From Tamlana crocina (lineage in GTDB: Bacteria; Bacteroidota; Bacteroidia; Flavobacteriales; Flavobacteriaceae): a stretch of DNA of 64,000 nt. The notes under the pieces were generated by a model. The model saw only the letters and a program-made list of their open reading frames with translations. It was not told the DNA's origin and made no database searches. Below, piece after piece: positions 8,011 through 17,766 of the stretch (position 1 is its first letter; every line of letters begins with the position of its first letter). The DNA lies in the NCBI GenBank assembly GCA_040429635.1, contig CP158972.1, forward strand, positions 3,417,501 through 3,481,500, in the 5' to 3' direction. The translations under genes were made by a program, and so were the position numbers.

Positions 8011-10095
8011 CTAATTTTGTTTTCCCCATTGTTTATTGGGCTTATCACCTAACTCGAAATGCAAAACCCCACCTTTTGAAATGGTATTAAAATCTATTAT
8101 ACTAGATTTAACCGCTTTGCCGTTCCAAGTAAATTTTTGAATGTATATATTGTTCCCTCCGTTTTTTGAAGTAGTGATTTCCAATGGCTGGCCTTTAGTT
8201 TTTATGGTTACCTTATCAAACTGTGGAGTTGTTAGCGCCAGCTCTGTGCTTCCTGGAAATACAGGATATAATCCCATTGATGACCAAAGGAACCAAGATG
8301 ACATAGTACCGGCATCATCATCCATTTCTTTAATAAAACCATCTGGTGTTGCTGTAAAAATCTTTTTTACAATTGGTGCTTTAAATTTTTCATGGGTGCC
8401 GTACCAGTTATTGGTTTTCTCGTTTAATAATTTATGGGTTAAAGCTTGGGTTTTCCAAGGTGAGCTTGTGTAATTATACAAGTATGGCACTTGAATATCG
8501 GGTTGATTACCTATATTAAACAGCTCGTTATCAAAAAAATAATCTAACTGGTTTTCAAATTCTTGTTTTCCCCCAATCATGGTTTGAATACCTTGAATAT
8601 CAAACGGCACAAACCACCTGTACTGCCACAGAGTACCTTCGTACAGTCCATCGCCGTGCATAATATCCGATTTGTCATCCATCACTAAAAATTTATCTTT
8701 CCAGAGGGTTTTGTATTCAAAAGCTTGATTTTTATATTCCTGTGCGTCTTCGTTCTTCTCAAGTATGTGAGCAATTTGTGAAAGTGCCCATAAATCGAAG
8801 CTAGACTCTAAAACATTATCAGGCGATTTAAAAGGCAGCTGTTTTGCTTCTTCCTTTAATTCGTCATAAACTTCATTTAAATCAAACGGTAGGATGCCTT
8901 TTCTGTAAGCATCAAGTAACATGACCATACTGTGCTCTGTTCTTATTGTAAGGAAAGGCTCTTTTTCTGTTGCCCAATCTGGTTTACCTTGCTTATACAA
9001 GTGTTTTAAAGACAACAACATGTCTTGATACTTTTCTGGATACAGCAACGAAAATAAAGGTAACTTCGTTCTAAATGTGTCCCAGATAGACCATCCGTGA
9101 TAATACGGTGTATTTGATTTATATAGCTCTCCATCACTGCCTCTATACCCGCCATTGTCATCATTTATTATAAATGGTGATTGTGTGGCATGGTACAAGT
9201 GTGTATAAAATAATTGCTTTAAAGAATCATTTTTGGTTTCAACCTTAACGGTATTTAAAAGACTATTCCAAGCATCAAATGCTTGTGTTTTCACTTTATT
9301 GAATTGTAAAGCGTTTGTATTTTTCAAATTATTAATGGCGCTGTTCTCATCAACTACAGATAAGGCGCAGCGCAATAAGATATCTTGTTTTTCTTTGGTT
9401 GAAAATTCAAGAATTAATTTAGAACCACTTTTAGTTATTTGCGAAGTTTCTTGATTAAAATGGATTGCAAAATAAAATGTATAAGCACCTTTTCGGCAAA
9501 CATTAACACTGGTAATTTTACCGCTAATAATGCCATTATTAATTTTGTATTCATCAGATATATGCCCCACATAAGAACTTGCTAAATCTATTGTAAAACC
9601 AGATTTTTCTGATTTTGGAAATGTGTATTGATGAAAGGCTACTTGTCTAGTTGCTGAAAGTTGGGTTTTTATGCCATTGTGAAGAGTAACTGAGTAATAT
9701 CCTGCTTGAGCTACTTCATTTTCTTTTGAAAAAGTTACCGAATTTGGAATTGAATCGTTACCCGAAATTACATAAGGCAAAACTCTTAAATTTCCGCCTA
9801 CGCCTCTACAGCCCACTCCCGAAAATCTGGTGTTTGAAAATCCTATTATTTCATTGGCAGCATAGTCATACCCCGAGTGCGCTATGGGATTAGTGTCTGG
9901 AGCTGGTTTTACCATTCCAAAAGGTACCGCAGCAGCAACATCTGTTTGTCCGTGGTCATTTGCCGTATTGATAAAAGGATTAATGTAACTGGCATTATCT
10001 ACTTCCTCTAATCCATCAGACTGTTTTTGTTGCTTATTACAGCAAAAAAGTGATAACATTATTATAGGAAAAGAAAAATAGAAGATCTTCTTCAT
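8011..10095 (-). CDS. GH92 alpha-mannosidase lipoprotein (first of two)
   Basis: The 694-residue protein has a lipoprotein signal (SFPIIMLSLFCCNKQ), so it is probably anchored in a membrane. GH92 landmarks are PFGMVKPAPDTNP, HGWSIWDTFRTKLPLFSLLY, the acid region LYEGTLWQYRWFVPFDIQG, the acceptor-site stretch NIGNQPDIQVPYLYNY and the base region MDDDAGTMSSWFLWSSMGLY. Unlike its neighbour, the WQY pattern is intact, so it looks like a standard active exo-alpha-mannosidase. It is the first enzyme gene after susD. A stem-loop precedes it, which probably lowers its expression relative to susCD. The exact linkage (alpha-1,2, -1,3 or other) cannot be decided. GNQP instead of GNEP argues against a simple alpha-1,2 assignment. 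Confidence 0.93.
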   Translation of the reverse strand: MKKIFYFSFPIIMLSLFCCNKQQKQSDGLEEVDNASYINPFINTANDHGQTDVAAAVPFGMVKPAPDTNPIAHSGYDYAANEIIGFSNTRFSGVGCRGVGGNLRVLPYVISGNDSIPNSVTFSKENEVAQAGYYSVTLHNGIKTQLSATRQVAFHQYTFPKSEKSGFTIDLASSYVGHISDEYKINNGIISGKITSVNVCRKGAYTFYFAIHFNQETSQITKSGSKLILEFSTKEKQDILLRCALSVVDENSAINNLKNTNALQFNKVKTQAFDAWNSLLNTVKVETKNDSLKQLFYTHLYHATQSPFIINDDNGGYRGSDGELYKSNTPYYHGWSIWDTFRTKLPLFSLLYPEKYQDMLLSLKHLYKQGKPDWATEKEPFLTIRTEHSMVMLLDAYRKGILPFDLNEVYDELKEEAKQLPFKSPDNVLESSFDLWALSQIAHILEKNEDAQEYKNQAFEYKTLWKDKFLVMDDKSDIMHGDGLYEGTLWQYRWFVPFDIQGIQTMIGGKQEFENQLDYFFDNELFNIGNQPDIQVPYLYNYTSSPWKTQALTHKLLNEKTNNWYGTHEKFKAPIVKKIFTATPDGFIKEMDDDAGTMSSWFLWSSMGLYPVFPGSTELALTTPQFDKVTIKTKGQPLEITTSKNGGNNIYIQKFTWNGKAVKSSIIDFNTISKGGVLHFELGDKPNKQWGKQN

Positions 10096-10113
10096 AAATA
10101 GGTAATTAAAAAT

Positions 10114-10142
10114 AAAGGCAGGAGGCTAAACCACCTGCCTTT
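10114..10142 (-). terminator. Stem-loop between susD and the first GH92 gene (attenuator)
   Basis: A 9-bp perfect stem, AAAGGCAGG pairing with CCTGCCTTT, lies 51 bases after the susD stop. On the minus strand it is followed by a T-rich run. It looks like a partial intrinsic terminator that would keep susCD transcript above the downstream enzyme genes, or a 3' end stabiliser. Confidence 0.7.
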
Positions 10143-10192
10143 CAACTAAACAACTAAACTAACTCAAAAAGACACTTTTGAATTACATTAAA

Positions 10193-11845
10193 CTAGTACT
10201 TAGGGTTTTGCTCTAAACTTCCATCTGAAAGTTCTATTTCCTGAGAAGGAATTGGCCTAACAGTGTGCTTTTCTGGATCAAACGAACCATGATCTATAAA
10301 ATGTGGGTTGTACATGGCAACACGCTCCTGCAGTTTACCTGTACGTTTTAAAACATTCCACCTATTTGATTCTCCAGCCAATTCTAAGGCACGCTCGTTT
10401 AAAATATCATCAATAGTTAAACTTGTGTAATAATTAGCAACTCCTGTAGCGCGCTCTCTTACTCTATTGATGTGAGGCAAGGCAGCAGTAACGTTACTCG
10501 CCCCTAAATAGGCTTCTGCAGCAATTAAATGAGTTTCGGCTACACGAAATACAAAAACATCTCTGTACCCGTTACCATCTTGAGCACGTTCATCAAACTT
10601 TGCAAAAATTGGAAAGTTTACTGTATTTACGTTATTCGAATATTGGTATAACGCCCCAGGGACATCTTGGGCCGCATCAAAGCCATAATCTGATGGTTGG
10701 AATACCCAGTAACGGTTTAAGCGATCTTCTAACTCTGCTTCCGACAAAGTGTTTTTTGGATAATATACAACCGTATCACCTACGGTAATATTTTCTACAC
10801 CATTTTCAGAAGCAGTAGAGTTTGTACTTGCGTACAGCACTCTATGCAACGTCACTTCATCTCTTGAATCATTAGCTTCAAACAAACTATAGAAAAAATC
10901 TGTTGGCATGGATCCAAATGTAGGTTCTCCATATGGTGTTGTGGTACGGGAAATTCCTGCATAATTATGCGTTACATTCATGAAAATGCCGTTTTTGTTA
11001 TTACTTCTGTTGTTTACTCCTTCAGCTCCATATTGAATTGAAAACAATATTTCAGGATTAATTTGATTATCAAAATCAAATACCTGCGCATAGGTTTGGC
11101 TTCTTATATCATAACCTCCTATTGCTGTTTCTGCAAGTTGCGCTGCCGTTTCAAAATCTTGGGTTGACCCAAAATCTTTATACCCTTTTGTTAAATATAC
11201 CTCAGCCAATAGGTGTTGTGCTGCACGCTTGGAAAAACGCCCAAATTGAGCTGGAGATTCTTCTAACACCGGTATAACTTCTTCTAAATCTTGTATAATT
11301 TGATTAAACGTCTCTTCTTCAGAAGAACGAGCGTAATCGTACCTAATTTCTGAAACCTCATCTAAATAAACTACAACTCCGCCGTATTGTTGTACCAGAT
11401 TAAAATACGCTAAGGCTCTTAGTGCTTTGGCTTGCGCTATTCCTAAATCTCTTTGCCCAATTAGTGCAGACTCCCATGAAATTTGATTTTCGTATCTGTT
11501 TATAGCAATATTTGCGGCACTTATTACCGAATAGTTGCTATACCATGGACCTGCACCATCACTAGATGCCATGTTACTGTACTCATTTAAATTGTTTATG
11601 CTAAAAAGCGGACCATTTTGAGTAAACAAATCTGTACCTAAAAAAGCTTCGCTGTAAAACTTATAGGTCTCCCTTAATGCGGTATACACCGAATTAACCA
11701 ATTCTATTGCATTATCTGAAGTGTAATAATTTTCTGCTGTTACTGCTGATCTATTTTCTTCTTCAAGATAACTATCGCACGCTACTAGACTTATTGACAA
11801 GCCCATAGCCATAACTATATATTTTAATTTATTTTGAATTTTCAT
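10193..11845 (-). CDS. SusD/RagB-family glycan-binding lipoprotein
   Basis: SusD proteins form a lid on the SusC channel at the cell surface and bind the glycan. The chosen start (11845) gives MKIQNKLKYIVMAMGLSIS followed by LVACDSYLEEE, a lipoprotein signal with acidic residues after the cysteine, as in surface-exported lipoproteins. An upstream in-frame ATG at 11869 overlaps the susC stop and adds MLDSKKNK, but the A-rich leader before 11845 fits the usual start context better. Family features are the TPR-like segment ALRALAYFNLVQQYGGVVVY and the C-terminal NERALELAGESNRWNVLKRT. It is transcribed with susC, whose stop is 10 bases upstream. The ligand is unknown. Confidence 0.95.
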   Translation of the reverse strand: MKIQNKLKYIVMAMGLSISLVACDSYLEEENRSAVTAENYYTSDNAIELVNSVYTALRETYKFYSEAFLGTDLFTQNGPLFSINNLNEYSNMASSDGAGPWYSNYSVISAANIAINRYENQISWESALIGQRDLGIAQAKALRALAYFNLVQQYGGVVVYLDEVSEIRYDYARSSEEETFNQIIQDLEEVIPVLEESPAQFGRFSKRAAQHLLAEVYLTKGYKDFGSTQDFETAAQLAETAIGGYDIRSQTYAQVFDFDNQINPEILFSIQYGAEGVNNRSNNKNGIFMNVTHNYAGISRTTTPYGEPTFGSMPTDFFYSLFEANDSRDEVTLHRVLYASTNSTASENGVENITVGDTVVYYPKNTLSEAELEDRLNRYWVFQPSDYGFDAAQDVPGALYQYSNNVNTVNFPIFAKFDERAQDGNGYRDVFVFRVAETHLIAAEAYLGASNVTAALPHINRVRERATGVANYYTSLTIDDILNERALELAGESNRWNVLKRTGKLQERVAMYNPHFIDHGSFDPEKHTVRPIPSQEIELSDGSLEQNPKY

Positions 11846-11855
11846 TTTATTTTTT

Positions 11856-14800
11856 TTAGAATCTAACATTTATACCAAAAATTGCTGTTTTAACAGAGTA
11901 AGCCATTCCGTAGGAATTTTGCAGACCTGTTTCTGGATCCGGCCCTTCGTAATCGGTAAATATAAACGGGTTCTTTATGTTCAAAGATAATTTTAAAGAG
12001 CTTAAATGTAATTTGTTGGCTAATGCAGATGGGAACGAATATCCTAAACCGATGTTACCTACTTTTACAAAAGACATATCTTCAAAAAACCACTCGTTAG
12101 CTTGCCCATTAGAAAGTGCAGCTCCTGGCAATGGATATTTAGCACCTTGATTGTTTGGTGTCCAATAATCTAAATCAATCTTGTTAAATCTAGCATTGTC
12201 TGGATTGTGCGTTGCAAAGTTTTGGTAAAACTCAGAATGTCCAAACACACCTTGTCTTGTATAAATCATTACGTTTAAATCCCAGTTTTTATAGGTAAAG
12301 TTGTTTGTCATACCTCCAATCCAATCTGGGGCATGATTTCCTATTACAACTCTATCTTGCTCATTAATTAAGTTGTCGTTGTTTTGATCTTTAAACTTAT
12401 ACATACCAGGTACAGCATTATAAACAGCAGCCTCTGCAGCCTCATCCATTTGCCAAATGCCCAGTTTTTCAAAAGAATACATAGCATCTAAAGGCTGTCC
12501 TACTTGTAAAACACCATGTCTCCCATAAGGTTGCTTATCAATATCCCCAGTCAACGCTAAGAGTTCATTCTCATTACGAGCATAGTTTAAACTTGTTTGC
12601 CATTTAAAATCACCCGTATCTATATTCACTGTTGTTAACGATAATTCTACACCACTGTTTCTAACCGATCCGAAATTACCTACAGAGGCGGAAAATGAAG
12701 TAAGTCCCATAAGGCTTCTGCCTAAAATAGCATCCACAGTTTCCTTGTTATAATACTCTGCTTCTGCCCTAACTCTTCCCTTGAAAAAACCGGCATTAAC
12801 ACCTACGTTAAATTCTTTTGAGCGCTCCCAGGTCAACTCATCATTAATTAAGTTACCTATCATATTGCCTAATGCATAGGTATCTCCAAATTGATAATCT
12901 AATTGGCGAAGCGTGGCCTGAGAGGCGTATGCCCCAACAGAGTTGTAGTTACCAGACTCACCATAACTTACTCTAAACTTTAAATTAGAAATCCAGTCAA
13001 TATCTTTCATAAAGTTTTCTTCTGAAACTTTCCATGCTAATGCCGCTGATGGGAAAAATGCCCATTTATGACCTTCGGCCAATTTGGATGCTCCATCATA
13101 TCTTCCTGTAAAGGTTAACAGATATTTATCGAACAGACTATAGTTAACTCTTGCCGCAAAAGAAGAAACAGTTTCTTTTCTAAAATTAGTACCGTAACTT
13201 CTTACATCAGAGCCTGCCTGTGTATTATAATAACCAAATAAATCTGAACTTAAATTTCTGGTTTGGATTCCAGAGCCCTCAGAATCTTCATAATTTATGG
13301 CAGCTATCAAGGTGGCATTTAAACTATGGTTTTCATTAAAATTAAAATTAAAATCGGCAGTGTTATCCCAGTTGTAACTTCTATTGAAACCCGCATTATA
13401 AACCGCACGGGTTCTGGATTGGTCATTTCTAGCTGCTTTAGTTAATAACCCTCTGTACTCACCACCACGACCTGAGGAAAAAGATGGTGCAAAATTGGTT
13501 TTAAGTTTTAACCATTTTACGGGCTCATACTCTAAAAAAGCATTGGCGATAAAACTGGTATTCCTTTGGTTAGCAACCCATGAGCCATTAACCTCATAAA
13601 GTGGGTTTATAAAACGTACATCCTGTTCATCTGGCAAGAGTTTTATAGTTCCGTCTTCATTATAAGGTTCTACCGTTGGTGCTAACCTCATAGAACTCCT
13701 AAACAATTCTAAAGAACCCGCTTCTCTATCGGTAGTTGTAAAATATCCTTTTACTCCAAGAGTAACATTGCTTTTAAACTTTTTTGTTAAAGATACCGAT
13801 ACATTGGAACGTTCGAAATCTTCAATTCCCATTATCCCTTTATCACTAGTGTAACCCAAAGTAGCATTGTAAACTAATCCATCTGCCCCACCAGAAACAC
13901 CTAGCGTGTGTGAGGTTTGCAATTGCATATCATGACGAAGTAGTTTTCTCCAATTGGTGTAATTTCTGTTCGCTACATTAGCACGCTCATTATCACCAAT
14001 AAATTCGTTATCTGTATTAATAGTTAGATTGTTAAAGTCTTCAACCGTAGCAGTACCATCGGTCCATTCTCCAACCCATTGCTCTCCTCTTAAAACATCG
14101 CTTACAAAAGCAACGTACTCATCGCCATTAAACATATCTGGCTCGTTTACCACATTATTTACACCAAAAGTAGCATCGTATGTTACTTGGGTTTTACCTT
14201 CAATACCAGATTTTGTAGTAACAATTACCACCCCATTGGCACCCCGCGAACCATAAATAGCCGTTGCCGAAGCATCTTTTAAAACGTCTATTTTTTCGAT
14301 ATCTGCTGGATTGAGAAAACTTAGGTCTCCTACAAAAATACCATCAACCACATATAATGGTCTTGATAAATCTAAGCCCAAATCATCACTCACACCATCA
14401 TTACCAACATTAAGATTCCCTATTACAGTATTTCCACGAATTTTTATCGACAGTGGCGACCCTGGTTTTGAGTTTACACGCCTAACATCCACACCCGCCA
14501 TTTGACCTTGCACAGCTTCTGCTACATCTGTTTTTCTAGCTTCGGTAATAGCTTCAGAATCCAAAGAAACTACAGCTCCAGTGGCATCACTTTTCTTAAC
14601 AGAACCGTAACCAATAACAACTACCTCATCTAACTGCGCAGTATCTTCACTCAAAGTAATACTATAGGTGCTAGCCCCATCTAAATTCACCTCTTTAGCT
14701 GCAAAACCAACGTAGGATACGGTAATCACGCCATTAAGATTTGACACTTTTAGAGTGAAGTTACCATCAAAATCAGTTACTGTTCCGTTGCTTGTGCCTT

Positions 14801-14936
14801 TTTCAAGCACATTAGCTCCAGGAAGTGGCATACCTTGGTTATCTAGAACCACTCCCGAAATTTGATTTGATTGCGCCCATGAGGTCAAAGAAAAACCAAA
14901 GAGCAAAATCAACAATAGTAATTTTGTTTGTTTCAT
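11856..14936 (-). CDS. SusC/RagA-family TonB-dependent outer-membrane transporter
   Basis: The 1026-residue protein has a signal peptide (cleavage near SLTSWAQ). A carboxypeptidase-regulatory-like domain follows (ISGVVLDNQGMPLPGANV, residues about 25-100), then the plug domain with VVVIGYGSVKKSDATGAV and DASATAIYGSRGANGVVIV, and a long beta-barrel ending IFGINVRF with a terminal aromatic residue. It imports oligosaccharides through the outer membrane using TonB energy, with SusD as a lid. It is the first gene of the minus-strand PUL operon and is divergent from the inositol oxygenase gene. No regulator of the PUL (hybrid two-component sensor, SusR or ECF sigma pair) lies inside the window. 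The cargo is inferred from the enzymes downstream. Confidence 0.96.
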   Translation of the reverse strand: MKQTKLLLLILLFGFSLTSWAQSNQISGVVLDNQGMPLPGANVLEKGTSNGTVTDFDGNFTLKVSNLNGVITVSYVGFAAKEVNLDGASTYSITLSEDTAQLDEVVVIGYGSVKKSDATGAVVSLDSEAITEARKTDVAEAVQGQMAGVDVRRVNSKPGSPLSIKIRGNTVIGNLNVGNDGVSDDLGLDLSRPLYVVDGIFVGDLSFLNPADIEKIDVLKDASATAIYGSRGANGVVIVTTKSGIEGKTQVTYDATFGVNNVVNEPDMFNGDEYVAFVSDVLRGEQWVGEWTDGTATVEDFNNLTINTDNEFIGDNERANVANRNYTNWRKLLRHDMQLQTSHTLGVSGGADGLVYNATLGYTSDKGIMGIEDFERSNVSVSLTKKFKSNVTLGVKGYFTTTDREAGSLELFRSSMRLAPTVEPYNEDGTIKLLPDEQDVRFINPLYEVNGSWVANQRNTSFIANAFLEYEPVKWLKLKTNFAPSFSSGRGGEYRGLLTKAARNDQSRTRAVYNAGFNRSYNWDNTADFNFNFNENHSLNATLIAAINYEDSEGSGIQTRNLSSDLFGYYNTQAGSDVRSYGTNFRKETVSSFAARVNYSLFDKYLLTFTGRYDGASKLAEGHKWAFFPSAALAWKVSEENFMKDIDWISNLKFRVSYGESGNYNSVGAYASQATLRQLDYQFGDTYALGNMIGNLINDELTWERSKEFNVGVNAGFFKGRVRAEAEYYNKETVDAILGRSLMGLTSFSASVGNFGSVRNSGVELSLTTVNIDTGDFKWQTSLNYARNENELLALTGDIDKQPYGRHGVLQVGQPLDAMYSFEKLGIWQMDEAAEAAVYNAVPGMYKFKDQNNDNLINEQDRVVIGNHAPDWIGGMTNNFTYKNWDLNVMIYTRQGVFGHSEFYQNFATHNPDNARFNKIDLDYWTPNNQGAKYPLPGAALSNGQANEWFFEDMSFVKVGNIGLGYSFPSALANKLHLSSLKLSLNIKNPFIFTDYEGPDPETGLQNSYGMAYSVKTAIFGINVRF

Positions 14937-15175
14937 TATTTTGAAAGTTTAGTTAATAAAATTTTGATAAAACTACATTTTTAATATTCTAGCGACCTAG
15001 AAAATCAATTCAAACTCATGTAATTTTCACTCCGTAATAATTAAATTAAACACAGTAAGCAAAGGCAATTATCTTCTACGTTTTTTTCAAACCCCACTTT
15101 CTTAATTCCATTTTTACATCACCTATTTTACAGATAATTGAGTAGATTTTACATGTTTAAATGCTATTTGCATAT

Positions 15176-15183
15176 TAACTTTG
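15176..15183 (+). promoter_or_regulatory. Candidate -7 box of the inositol oxygenase promoter
   Basis: TAACTTTG matches the Bacteroidota -7 consensus TAnnTTTG and lies 23 bases before the ATG at 15207. No good -33 TTG is seen at the expected distance, so this is a moderate call. Confidence 0.45.
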
Positions 15184-15206
15184 GCTTTACCACTAAAGCA
15201 AAAAAA

Positions 15207-16079
15207 ATGGACATTCAAGAAAACTACAAAAACCCATTAAAAGATATTGATGATTGGGAAGAAAATCTTAAGGAAAGATACCCCGCCCCTGACGCTCCTA
15301 AAAAAGAAAAAGAAGCGTTTAGGAATTACGTTGACTCCGATCGCGCTGAAACTGTTCGAGAATTTTACAGATTAAATCACATCAACCAAACCTATGATTT
15401 CGTTTGTAAAAAGGAAAAGGAATTCTTAAAGTTTAACAAAAAGGAGATGTCGCTTTGGGAAGCTATAGATTTTTTAAACACACTAGTAGACGATAGCGAC
15501 CCAGACATTGATTTAGACCAACTACAACACCTATTACAAACCTCTGAAGCAATACGTGCCGATGGTCACCCAGATTGGTTTGTACTTACTGGTTTTTTAC
15601 ATGATGTTGGTAAAGTACTGTGCTTATTTGGCGAACCACAATGGGCCGTAGTTGGAGACACGTTCCCTGTTGGATGTAAGTTTTCAGATAAAATAGTACA
15701 TCCTGAGTTTTTTACTCACAATCCAGACAGTACCAACCCTGAATTCAATACCAAATACGGCATTTACAAACCAAATTGTGGGCTAGACAATGTTAAAATG
15801 AGCTGGGGACACGACGAGTACCTTTACCAAATAATGAAAGATCATTTACCAGAACCCGCCTTATACATTATTAGGTACCATTCGTTTTACGCACAGCACC
15901 GTGAAGAAGCTTATAACCATTTAATGGATGACAAAGACATAGAAATGTTCAAGTGGGTAAAAAAATTCAACCCATACGATCTGTATACAAAAGCCCCTGT
16001 TAAACCAGATGTTAAAGCGCTGAAACCTTATTATGAAGACTTGGTAAACAAATACCTACCAGAGACGCTAAAGTTTTAA
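15207..16079 (+). CDS. myo-Inositol oxygenase (MIOX)
   Basis: MIOX is a di-iron enzyme that opens myo-inositol with oxygen to give D-glucuronate. The 290-residue product, counted from ATG 15207, matches the eukaryotic enzyme along its length ([42 protein letters not shown]). All six expected iron ligands are present: His108 in QHLLQ, His132-Asp133 in LHDVGK, His202 in WGHDEYL, His225 in RYHSFYAQH and Asp258 in NPYDLY. A longer frame back to a TTG at 15138 exists, but the -7 box lies inside it, so I prefer the ATG. The gene is divergent from susC and 30 bases before a symporter gene. Bacterial MIOX genes are uncommon, and one beside a PUL with a phospholipase C is notable. Confidence 0.95.
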   Translation: MDIQENYKNPLKDIDDWEENLKERYPAPDAPKKEKEAFRNYVDSDRAETVREFYRLNHINQTYDFVCKKEKEFLKFNKKEMSLWEAIDFLNTLVDDSDPDIDLDQLQHLLQTSEAIRADGHPDWFVLTGFLHDVGKVLCLFGEPQWAVVGDTFPVGCKFSDKIVHPEFFTHNPDSTNPEFNTKYGIYKPNCGLDNVKMSWGHDEYLYQIMKDHLPEPALYIIRYHSFYAQHREEAYNHLMDDKDIEMFKWVKKFNPYDLYTKAPVKPDVKALKPYYEDLVNKYLPETLKF

Positions 16080-16109
16080 GAACAACTCCTTTAAACAACC
16101 TTTTTTAAC

Positions 16110-17684
16110 ATGCTATATACGTACTTAGGCTTTTTTGGCTTTACTTTATTTGTTATTTTTTATACCTCCTACAAACTAAGAAAAGACAAATTTACGACTT
16201 CCCAAGGATACTTTTTAGCAGGAAAAAGCTTAACCGCCCCCATCATTGCTGGTTCTATGATATTGACCAATATCTCTACCGAGCACTTAATAGGAATGAA
16301 CGGAAGCTCATATAAAAATGGCATCATTATCATTGCTTGGGAGGTTACCTCGGCGATAGCCCTAGTTATAGCCGCAATATATTTTATCCCTAAGTTTATA
16401 AAAATGGGATTGACAACTATTCCTGAGTTTTTAGAAAGACGATTTGATAGTTCGATTAGGTCCATTGTGGCATTTTTATTAATGTCATCCTTCGTCATAA
16501 CACTATTACCCATAGTGCTTTACTCTGGAGCCATAAACATTGAAAGTGTTTTTGATTTTTCTAAAATGTTCAACCTTACAAAAAACGAATCCTTAATATA
16601 TACTGTATTGGCAATTGGAATCATTGGCTCTCTCTATGCAATTTTTGGCGGGCTGAAAGCCGTGGCTTATTCAGATTCTTTAAACGGCGTTGGGCTTATG
16701 TTAGGAGGCTTATTGATTCCCGCAATAGCATTGTACCAGATAGGTCAGGGAAATATTTTGGACGGTTTGAGCTCTGTCTATAACTTTGCTCCAGATAAGT
16801 TTGATATTATAGGCAAACCAGATTCAGTACTTCCTTTTTCAGTATTATTTACTGGTTTAATGATTAATCAATTATATTTCTGGGGAATGAACCAAGCCAT
16901 TATTCAACGCGCTTTCGGTGCCAAAAACTTAATTGAAGCTCAAAAAGGTCTTATTTACACAGGTGTTTTAAAACTTTTTATCCCAGCAATAATTGTGCTT
17001 CCTGGGTTAATTGCCTATTATTACTTTCAAGACGATTACTACAACACACCAGACTTAATTTACCCCATGCTTGTTAAAAAGGTACTCCCTTCATACCTAT
17101 ACGGTTTTTTTGCCGCAGTAATACTTGGTGCAGTTCTAAGCACTTTTAACAGCGTATTAAACTCTGCCAGCACTATATTTTGTCTAGACATTTACAAAAA
17201 ATTAATCGATAAAAATGCTTCAGACTCAAAACTTGTAAAATATGGTAAAATATCGTCGGTGGTATTGGCCATTATTGCTATATCTGTAGCCCCTTTAGTG
17301 GCTTACGCTCCAGATGGTCTATACCAATTATTGCAGCAACTTAACGGTATATTTTTTATACCTATTTCTTCTATAATCATTGCGGGCATATTCTTTAAAC
17401 AGATAAACACCAATGGTGCCAAAGCTGGATTGTTTTTTGGCTTTATATTCTATATTCTTACGACCTTTGTTTTAAATATAGATATTCATTTTGTCCATTT
17501 ATGGGGGATTGAATTTGTTTTAAACTTTATTATCATGTTTTTAGTTTCACATTATTCAGTTGGCTTGCACCAACATTTTCCTTCAAAAGAAACCACTTCT
17601 AATGAAAAACAGTGGGCCAATGTCAAGATATATGGATCATTGCTGGTTTTAATTACAATATCATTTTACATTTTTCTATCTTAA
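16110..17684 (+). CDS. Sodium:solute symporter (SSS/SLC5 family), probable inositol or uronate uptake
   Basis: The 524-residue membrane protein has about 13 hydrophobic segments and the SSS-family signature around TSQGYFLAGKSLTAPIIAGS and IPEFLERRFDSSIRS. It follows myo-inositol oxygenase by 30 bases on the same strand, so both are probably co-transcribed. SLC5-type carriers move sugars, inositol, organic acids or sialic acid with sodium. The position next to MIOX makes myo-inositol the leading candidate, with D-glucuronate or galacturonate as alternatives, since both would also come from the PUL enzymes. Substrate cannot be read from sequence alone. It would act in the inner membrane after SusCD import and periplasmic digestion. 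Confidence 0.9.
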   Translation: MLYTYLGFFGFTLFVIFYTSYKLRKDKFTTSQGYFLAGKSLTAPIIAGSMILTNISTEHLIGMNGSSYKNGIIIIAWEVTSAIALVIAAIYFIPKFIKMGLTTIPEFLERRFDSSIRSIVAFLLMSSFVITLLPIVLYSGAINIESVFDFSKMFNLTKNESLIYTVLAIGIIGSLYAIFGGLKAVAYSDSLNGVGLMLGGLLIPAIALYQIGQGNILDGLSSVYNFAPDKFDIIGKPDSVLPFSVLFTGLMINQLYFWGMNQAIIQRAFGAKNLIEAQKGLIYTGVLKLFIPAIIVLPGLIAYYYFQDDYYNTPDLIYPMLVKKVLPSYLYGFFAAVILGAVLSTFNSVLNSASTIFCLDIYKKLIDKNASDSKLVKYGKISSVVLAIIAISVAPLVAYAPDGLYQLLQQLNGIFFIPISSIIIAGIFFKQINTNGAKAGLFFGFIFYILTTFVLNIDIHFVHLWGIEFVLNFIIMFLVSHYSVGLHQHFPSKETTSNEKQWANVKIYGSLLVLITISFYIFLS

Positions 17685-17766
17685 CAACCGTTTATTCATC
17701 ATAATAAGCTCAAATACACTCTCTATTACTAATAAGGCTCGCTTAATTATTTTTCATGTTTTAACA

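Noticed and set aside
15138-15206. Longer N-terminus of the inositol oxygenase from a TTG
   Set aside because: It contains the likely -7 box and adds residues absent from MIOX proteins.
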